Shown: positions 31,617 to 35,996 of the stretch, piece by piece
How positions within the stretch are numbered: the stretch's first letter is position 1
Layout: each line of letters opens with the position of its first letter
Source: Planctomycetota bacterium
GTDB lineage: Bacteria; Planctomycetota; UBA1135; UBA2386
Assembly (NCBI GenBank): GCA_019636245.1
Contig: JAHBXX010000048.1
Coordinates: 1-35,996 of the forward strand
Direction: 5' to 3'
DNA: 35,996 nucleotides
Notes under the pieces: generated by a model
What the model was told of the DNA's origin: nothing
The model's database searches: none
What the model saw: the letters and a program-made list of their open reading frames with translations, nothing else
Program-made: the position numbers and the translations under genes

Positions 31617-31720
31617 ACCGTAGCCGCGCGCCGCCCCGGGAAGAACGGCGCCGGCGGGCTCCCGGCGCCGTGGGCGGCAGCGGCTGCACACGGGCGCGCG
31701 AGGTGTGCGCGCGCTAGCCT
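31617..31720. promoter_or_regulatory. Divergent promoter region between epimerase and antiporter
   Basis: TACGGT (31622 to 31617, minus) lies 6 bases before the epimerase GTG. TAGCCT (31715-31720, plus) lies 45 bases before the antiporter ATG. Both fit the TAnnnT pattern of other gaps; no -35 partner is clear. Confidence 0.25.
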
Positions 31721-31765
31721 CCGCGTCCGCGCGCCGTCCGGCGCGCGCACCCATCGGCCCCGACC

Positions 31766-32851
31766 ATGGACCTCAGCGTCATCCTGTTCTTCGGCCTCGG
31801 CCTCGCCCTGTTGGTGTTCGGCGCCGAGTGGCTCGTGCGCGGTTCGTCGCGCCTGGCCGCGGCCGCCGGCGTCTCGCCGCTGGTCGTCGGCCTCACGGTC
31901 GTGGCCTTCGGCACCAGCTCGCCGGAACTCGCGGTCAGCCTCAAGTCGGCCTGGCTCGGCAAGGCCGACATGGCCGTCGGCAACGTCGTCGGCAGCAACA
32001 TCTTCAACGTGCTGCCGATCCTCGGTCTGTCGGCCCTGATCACGCCGTTGCTGGTGGCGCAGGATCTGGTGCGCCGCGACGTGCCGTTGATGATCGGCCT
32101 GTCGGTCGTGGTCTGGCTGCTGGCGCTCGACGGCGCCATCGGCCGGCTGGATGGCCTCGGCCTCGCCGCCGGCCTCGGCGCCTACATGGTCTGGCTGGTG
32201 CGCCAGAGCCGGAAGGAGAACACGGCGGTCGAGGCGGAGTACGCCGCCGAGTTCGCCCCCAAGGGCAAGGTGTCCGTGCCGGCCAACCTCGGTCTGGTGG
32301 TGGCCGGCCTCGCGCTGCTGATGCTGGGGGCGCGCTGGCTGGTCGGCAGCGCCGTGGCGTTCGCGCAGTGGCTCGGCGTCAGCGAGGTCGTCGTCGGCCT
32401 GACGGTGGTCGCCGCCGGCACGTCGTTGCCGGAGGTCGCCACGTCGGTGCTGGCGGCGATCCGCGGCGAACGCGACATCGCGGTCGGCAACGTCGTCGGC
32501 TCGAACCTGTTCAACCTGATGGGCGTGCTCGGCCTCTCCGCCGCGATAGCGCCGGGCGGCCTGCCGGTGGCGCCGGCGATGGTGGGCTTCGACCTGCCGG
32601 TCATGATCGCGGTCGCCGTCGCCTGCCTGCCGATCTTCGCCCGCGGCCGCATGATCCCGCGCTGGGAGGGCGCCCTGTTCCTGGCCTACTACGTCGCCTA
32701 CGCGGCGTTCGTCGTGCTCGACGCGACCGGGCACCAGGCCCGGGAGGGTTATGCACGGGTGATGCTCTGGTTCGTGCTGCCGCTGACGGTCGTCACGCTG
32801 GGCGTGCTGGCAGTCCGCGTCTGGCGCGGGCGGTCCGGCTCGCCGGCCTGA
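31766..32851 (+). CDS. CaCA family sodium/calcium-type antiporter, YrbG-like
   Basis: This 361-residue protein has ten or so membrane helices and the two inverted alpha repeats of the cation/Ca2+ exchanger family. Repeat 1 carries VAFGTSSPELAVS and NVVGSNIFNVLPILG; repeat 2 carries VAAGTSLPEVATS and NVVGSNLFNLMGVLG. The conserved acidic residues (Glu in SSPELA and SLPEVA) and the G-S-N-x-F-N motifs that form the ion path are intact. Length fits bacterial YrbG/NCX_Mj-type exchangers. It should exchange Ca2+ (or another divalent cation) for Na+ or H+ at the inner membrane. It is followed 65 bases later by a small secreted-protein gene. Confidence 0.93.
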   Translation: MDLSVILFFGLGLALLVFGAEWLVRGSSRLAAAAGVSPLVVGLTVVAFGTSSPELAVSLKSAWLGKADMAVGNVVGSNIFNVLPILGLSALITPLLVAQDLVRRDVPLMIGLSVVVWLLALDGAIGRLDGLGLAAGLGAYMVWLVRQSRKENTAVEAEYAAEFAPKGKVSVPANLGLVVAGLALLMLGARWLVGSAVAFAQWLGVSEVVVGLTVVAAGTSLPEVATSVLAAIRGERDIAVGNVVGSNLFNLMGVLGLSAAIAPGGLPVAPAMVGFDLPVMIAVAVACLPIFARGRMIPRWEGALFLAYYVAYAAFVVLDATGHQAREGYARVMLWFVLPLTVVTLGVLAVRVWRGRSGSPA

Positions 32852-32916
32852 GGGGTCGGCGCGGAGATCCCGCACCATCGGTTTCCGCCGCCGCCGGTCC
32901 GGCCCCTGCCAGGGGC

Positions 32917-33333
32917 ATGAACACGCAACACGCTACCGGTGGTCTTCTCCTCGCCTCGCTGCTCGCCACGGGCCTCGCCGCCCAGGAACTGCAGCACGAC
33001 GTGCTGCCGAGCCGCGGCAAGGTCGAGTTCCGCATCGACGGGGCGCGCAAGCACGACCTGGCGCTGGTCGTCGTGGGCCTGGAGCTCGGCGCGCCGCAGC
33101 TGCCGAACGGCCGGCTGCTGGGCGTCGACCCGGCCCTGCTGACCGGCTTCGTCGTCGCCGACCGCGACGAGGCGATCTGGATCAAGCTGGCCGTGCCCGA
33201 GGTCGTCAGCAGCTTCGCCTTCTACTCGCAGGCCGTGACGGTGAGCCCGCGGCTGCCCCTCGAGGACCGGGCGGCGTTCCTGCTGTCGGATGTCGTCGAG
33301 ACGATGATGCCGGCGACGGCGATCGGCGGCTGA
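32917..33333 (+). CDS. Small secreted protein of unknown function
   Basis: The ATG at 32917 gives 138 residues with a signal peptide (LLLASLLATGLAAQ). The mature domain has alternating strands (KVEFRIDG, DLALVVVGLELG, LLTGFVVADRDEAIWIKLAV, SFAFYSQAVTVSP) and no cysteine, consistent with one small beta domain. No family was recognised. The upstream 65-base gap contains a palindromic CCCCTGCCAGGGG just before the start and no clear ribosome binding site. It may be cotranscribed with the antiporter, although the link is only positional. Confidence 0.7.
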   Translation: MNTQHATGGLLLASLLATGLAAQELQHDVLPSRGKVEFRIDGARKHDLALVVVGLELGAPQLPNGRLLGVDPALLTGFVVADRDEAIWIKLAVPEVVSSFAFYSQAVTVSPRLPLEDRAAFLLSDVVETMMPATAIGG

Positions 33334-33750
33334 CGCCCAGGCGGGCAGGTCGCGCGCGGCGGCTTCCTGACGCAGGCTGCCGCGCCGTCGTCCTGGAGGG
33401 GGGCGGGAGCGCTCGCCCATGCCAACGCCCCCCGCCCCCCGCCTCGGCCCGGCGACCGGGCCTGCCGTCGCCGGTTCCGAGGCCGCCCCGTGCTCGCGGC
33501 GGGCAGCCACGTCGCGCGGCAGGCCGCAGTCGGTGGGGCGGCTTCCCGCAGGTGCGCCACTCCTGGGCAGCCAGGAGCCCTGCAGGCTACCGATCGGCGG
33601 CAGGCTACGTGAGCCGGTGGGGGACCCGGAGCGCTCAGGTGGCTGCGCGGGATCCAGTGCGGGGGAAGGCCTGCGCGCCGACGGGCTGCGATCGCTCCTG
33701 GCATTGCCGCGTGCAGTGGCTTCGTGGGTTCGTGGGTGCACACTAGCGGC
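33334..33750. other. 417-base region without a convincing gene
   Basis: Several short open frames cross this gap, but all have low-complexity or frame-inconsistent translations, so no gene is called. It holds a perfect 7-bp hairpin GGCCCGG-cga-CCGGGCC (33446-33462), another CTCCTGG-gcag-CCAGGAG (33560-33577), and two copies of GCAGGCTAC (33582-33590 and 33600-33608). Its left part (33384-33445) is rich in G and C homopolymer runs. It separates the small secreted-protein gene from sbcD, so it probably contains the sbcDC promoter and a terminator, but neither could be identified. Confidence 0.5.
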
Positions 33751-35007
33751 GTGCGCCTCCTGCACACCGCTGACTGGCACCTCGGCCACACCCTGCGCGG
33801 CCACACGCGGCACGCCGAGCACGCGCACTTCCTGCGCTGGCTGGTGCGGACGGTGGTCGAGCGCGGGGTCGACGCGCTGCTGCTGGCCGGCGACGTGTTC
33901 GACGCCAGCAATCCGCCGCCGCCGGCCTGGCGGCTGTGGTTCCAGTTCCTCGGCGAACTGAAGCGCGCCCGGCCGGGGCTGCAGGTCGTGGTCATCGCCG
34001 GCAACCACGACTCGGCGGCGCGGCTCGAGGCGCCGCGCGATCTGCTGGCGTCGTTCGACGTGCGCGTGGTCGGCTCGATCGCGCGAGCCGCCGACGGCCG
34101 GCTGGCGACCGACGACCTGCTGGTGCCGCTGCGCGGGGCGACCGGCGCCGAGGCCGCCCTGTGCGTCGCGATCCCGTTCCTGCGCAGCAGCGACGTCATG
34201 GCCCTGGCGCCGCCGACGGACACGGCCGAGGCCGATCCCCTGATCGACGGCATGCGGGCCCTGCACCAGGAACTGTTCGCGGCGGCGCGCGCCCGCCGCC
34301 GGCCGGGCCAGGCGCTGCTCGCGCTCGCGCACGGCTACCTGGTCGGCGGCGCGACCAGCGAACTCAGCGAACGCAAGGTGCTCGGCGGCAACCAGCACGC
34401 GCTGCCGATCGACCTGTTCCCCGACGACTGCGCCTACGTCGCGCTCGGCCACCTGCACCGACCGCAGCCGCTCGGCGGCCGCGACCACGTGCGCTACAGC
34501 GGCTCGCCGATCCCGCTGTCGATGCCCGAACGCGAGCACGCCCACCACGTGGTGTTCGCGGATCTCGACGGCGAACGCCTGCGCAAGGTCTGGTCGCTGC
34601 GCGTGCCGCGCCTGGTGCCGCTGTGGCGCATCCCCGAGCGCGGCGCGCTCGAGCCCGACGCCGCCCTCGCGGCGCTGGCGGCGCTGCCCGAGCGCGGCGA
34701 CGGCGACGACGAACTGCGGCCGCTGCTCGAGGTCGCGGTGTGCCTGCCGCAGCCGTCGCCGGCGATCGGCGAACGCATCGCCCAGGCGGCTGCCGGCAAG
34801 GACGTGCGGCTGGTGCGCGTCGACGTGCAGCGCACCGGCGACGGCGGCGTGCTGCAGGCGGGCGGCGGCGAGGACCTGACCGCGCTGCAGCCCGAGCAGG
34901 TGTTCGTGCGCCGCTACCGCCGCGACCACGACGGCGAGGTGCCGCCAGCCCTGCTGGCGGCGTTCCGGCAGCTGCTCGACGAGGTCGAGCACGGAGCGCC
35001 GCGGTGA
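33751..35007 (+). CDS. sbcD: Exonuclease SbcCD subunit D (Mre11-type nuclease)
   Basis: Starting at the GTG at 33751 gives 418 residues; GTGs at 33736 and 33724 are alternatives, but family members begin just before LLHTADWHLG. Nuclease motifs in order are ADWHLGHTL (D-x-H), LLLAGDVFDASNPP, IAGNHDSAARL, LALAHGYLVGG and VALGHLHRPQ, then the strand YSGSPIPLSM. All metal ligands appear intact, so Mn-dependent DNA end and hairpin processing with SbcC is expected. The C-terminal third is the SbcC-binding region with lower similarity. Its stop overlaps the sbcC start (GTGA). Confidence 0.95.
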   Translation: MRLLHTADWHLGHTLRGHTRHAEHAHFLRWLVRTVVERGVDALLLAGDVFDASNPPPPAWRLWFQFLGELKRARPGLQVVVIAGNHDSAARLEAPRDLLASFDVRVVGSIARAADGRLATDDLLVPLRGATGAEAALCVAIPFLRSSDVMALAPPTDTAEADPLIDGMRALHQELFAAARARRRPGQALLALAHGYLVGGATSELSERKVLGGNQHALPIDLFPDDCAYVALGHLHRPQPLGGRDHVRYSGSPIPLSMPEREHAHHVVFADLDGERLRKVWSLRVPRLVPLWRIPERGALEPDAALAALAALPERGDGDDELRPLLEVAVCLPQPSPAIGERIAQAAAGKDVRLVRVDVQRTGDGGVLQAGGGEDLTALQPEQVFVRRYRRDHDGEVPPALLAAFRQLLDEVEHGAPR

Positions 35008-35996
35008 GGATCCTCGCGCTCCGCGGCCAGAACCTCGCCAGCCTGGCGCAGCCGTTCGAACTGGATCTGGCCGGCGGGCCGCTGCGCGCGGTCGGCCTGT
35101 TCGCGATCACCGGTCCGGTCGGCGCCGGCAAGAGCACGCTGCTCGACGCCCTGTGCCTGCCGCTGTTCGACCGCACGCCGCGGCTCGGCAACCGCGGCGG
35201 CGCGCTCGTCGACGACGGCGCCAGCGCACCCGGCGACCGCCTGCGCAGCAACGACCCGCGCACCCTGCTGCGCCGCGACGCCACCGCCGCCCATGCCGAG
35301 GTCGACTTCACCGGCCGCGACGGGGTGCGCTACCGGGCCCGCTGGGAGGTGCGCCGGGCGCGGCGGCGCCTCGACGGCAGGGTGCAGGAGCAGCAGCTGT
35401 CGCTGTTCGATCTCGACCGGCAGGCGATGGTCGCCAGCGACCGCAAGTCCGAGGTGCTGGCGGCGGTCGAGCAGCGGCTCGGCCTCGACTTCGCCCAGTT
35501 CTGCCGCTCGGTGCTGCTGGCGCAGGGCGAGTTCGCCGCGTTCCTGCACGCCACCGCCGACGAACGGGCGCGGCTGCTCGAGAACCTGACCGGCGCCGAC
35601 GTCTACCGTCTGCTGTCGCGCGCCGCGCACGAGCGGCGCCGCGCCGAGGAGCTGCGCTGCGGCACCCTGCAGGCGCAGTTCGACGCCCAGGCGCTGCTCG
35701 AGCCGGTCGCGCGCGCCGAGCTCGAGCGCGAGCGGGCCCGGTTCGAGCACGCCGTGCAGACCTGCGCTGCCGCCGTCGAGCTGGCGCAGCGCTACGTCAA
35801 CTGGCACGCGGCGGCGGCGCAGCGGCAGCAGGACGAGGCCGATGCGCACGTGGCGCTCGAGCAGGCGCTGCAGGCCGAGGCGGCGGCGGCGCCACGGCGC
35901 CAGCGGCTGGCCCGGCTGCAGGCTGCGGTGGGGCTCCTGGCGCACTGGCGGCTGGTGCGGCAGCGCCGGGAGGCCGAGGCGCAGGCGGCCGCGGCG
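35004..35996 (+). CDS. sbcC: Exonuclease SbcCD subunit C (Rad50-type ATPase), 3' end outside the window
   Basis: The GTG at 35004 overlaps the sbcD stop; the frame stays open to the last base (331 codons seen). The N-terminal ATPase half is present: RILALRGQNLASLAQPFELD, Walker A ITGPVGAGKSTLLDAL, and the conserved strand RRDATAAHAEVDF. Next come the Q-loop-like region VLLAQGEFAAFLHATADER (typical of SbcC/Rad50) and ENLTGADVYRLL. From about residue 210 the sequence becomes Ala/Glu/Arg/Gln-rich coiled coil, as expected for the arm that carries the zinc hook (not yet reached). With SbcD it forms the complex that opens DNA hairpins and processes blocked ends. Confidence 0.95.
   Translation, partial: MRILALRGQNLASLAQPFELDLAGGPLRAVGLFAITGPVGAGKSTLLDALCLPLFDRTPRLGNRGGALVDDGASAPGDRLRSNDPRTLLRRDATAAHAEVDFTGRDGVRYRARWEVRRARRRLDGRVQEQQLSLFDLDRQAMVASDRKSEVLAAVEQRLGLDFAQFCRSVLLAQGEFAAFLHATADERARLLENLTGADVYRLLSRAAHERRRAEELRCGTLQAQFDAQALLEPVARAELERERARFEHAVQTCAAAVELAQRYVNWHAAAAQRQQDEADAHVALEQALQAEAAAAPRRQRLARLQAAVGLLAHWRLVRQRREAEAQAAAA

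Noticed and set aside
33549..33640. CAGCCAGGAGCCCTGC and nearby GGGGGAAGGCC considered as a cobalamin riboswitch
   Set aside because: The elements occur in the wrong order and the conserved core is missing. The downstream gene (sbcD) is also not a cobalamin-related gene.
33552..33746. 64-codon open frame in the gap before sbcD
   Set aside because: There is no ribosome binding site, no recognisable family, and Arg/Ala/Ser-rich translation typical of random GC-rich frames.

Overview
The window is very GC-rich DNA. GC is strongly enriched at third codon positions, so long open frames occur antisense to almost every real gene. No rRNA, tRNA, CRISPR array, insertion sequence or phage gene was seen. 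The gene mix is chromosomal and housekeeping/accessory. Several features suggest a Planctomycetota-like bacterium (inference, not proven): secreted proteins with a shared C-terminal sandwich-like module, many TPR/HEAT-type envelope proteins, an SO_2930-type dihaem lipoprotein, a motA-motB pair, a one-cysteine L33 protein, and sparse Shine-Dalgarno sequences.

Region by region. (1) 1-6838, plus strand: three envelope proteins (a membrane-anchored TPR-like protein, a secreted STN-like/TPR protein, a secreted coiled-coil protein), then a soluble NtrB-like histidine kinase, an NtrC-like sigma-54 activator and a metallophosphoesterase. The first five are joined by four consecutive 4-base GTGA overlaps. 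(2) 6841-10172, minus strand: dgcN and dgcA (probable D-glutamate catabolism), a DUF2237 protein and a multi-pass membrane protein. (3) 10299-10911, plus: two tandem TRL-like lipoproteins. (4) 11012-12569, minus: a phenylacetate-CoA-ligase-like enzyme and a 67-residue partner. (5) 12779-14365, plus: a secreted beta-propeller-like protein. (6) 14399-16055, minus: two c-type cytochromes. A small Cys-rich ORF lies divergently at 16238-16495.

(7) 16515-22273: a membrane acyltransferase and purM on the minus strand, then GT2 glycosyltransferase, 2OG-Fe(II) oxygenase and a second GT2 glycosyltransferase on the plus strand. The acyltransferase plus the GT/oxygenase/GT genes look like a cell-surface glycan locus. 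(8) 22411-23937, plus: motA-motB. (9) 23952-26745, minus: SDR, enoyl-CoA hydratase and acyl-CoA dehydrogenase, a compact acyl-CoA operon that could work with the CoA ligase of region 4. (10) 27080-28471, plus: a second secreted protein with the shared C-terminal module, then rpmG. (11) 28493-31610, minus: a HEAT-like membrane-anchored protein, a six-cysteine secreted protein and an NAD-dependent epimerase. (12) 31766-35996, plus: a CaCA antiporter, a small secreted protein, a 417-base gap, then sbcD and the 5' part of sbcC, which runs off the window.

The most unusual items are the envelope STN/TPR plus sigma-54 two-component chain, the glycosyltransferase/2OG-oxygenase/glycosyltransferase unit, the shared C-terminal module, and several perfect GC hairpins. 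One of these hairpins (26946-26973) has terminator form but no gene upstream of it.
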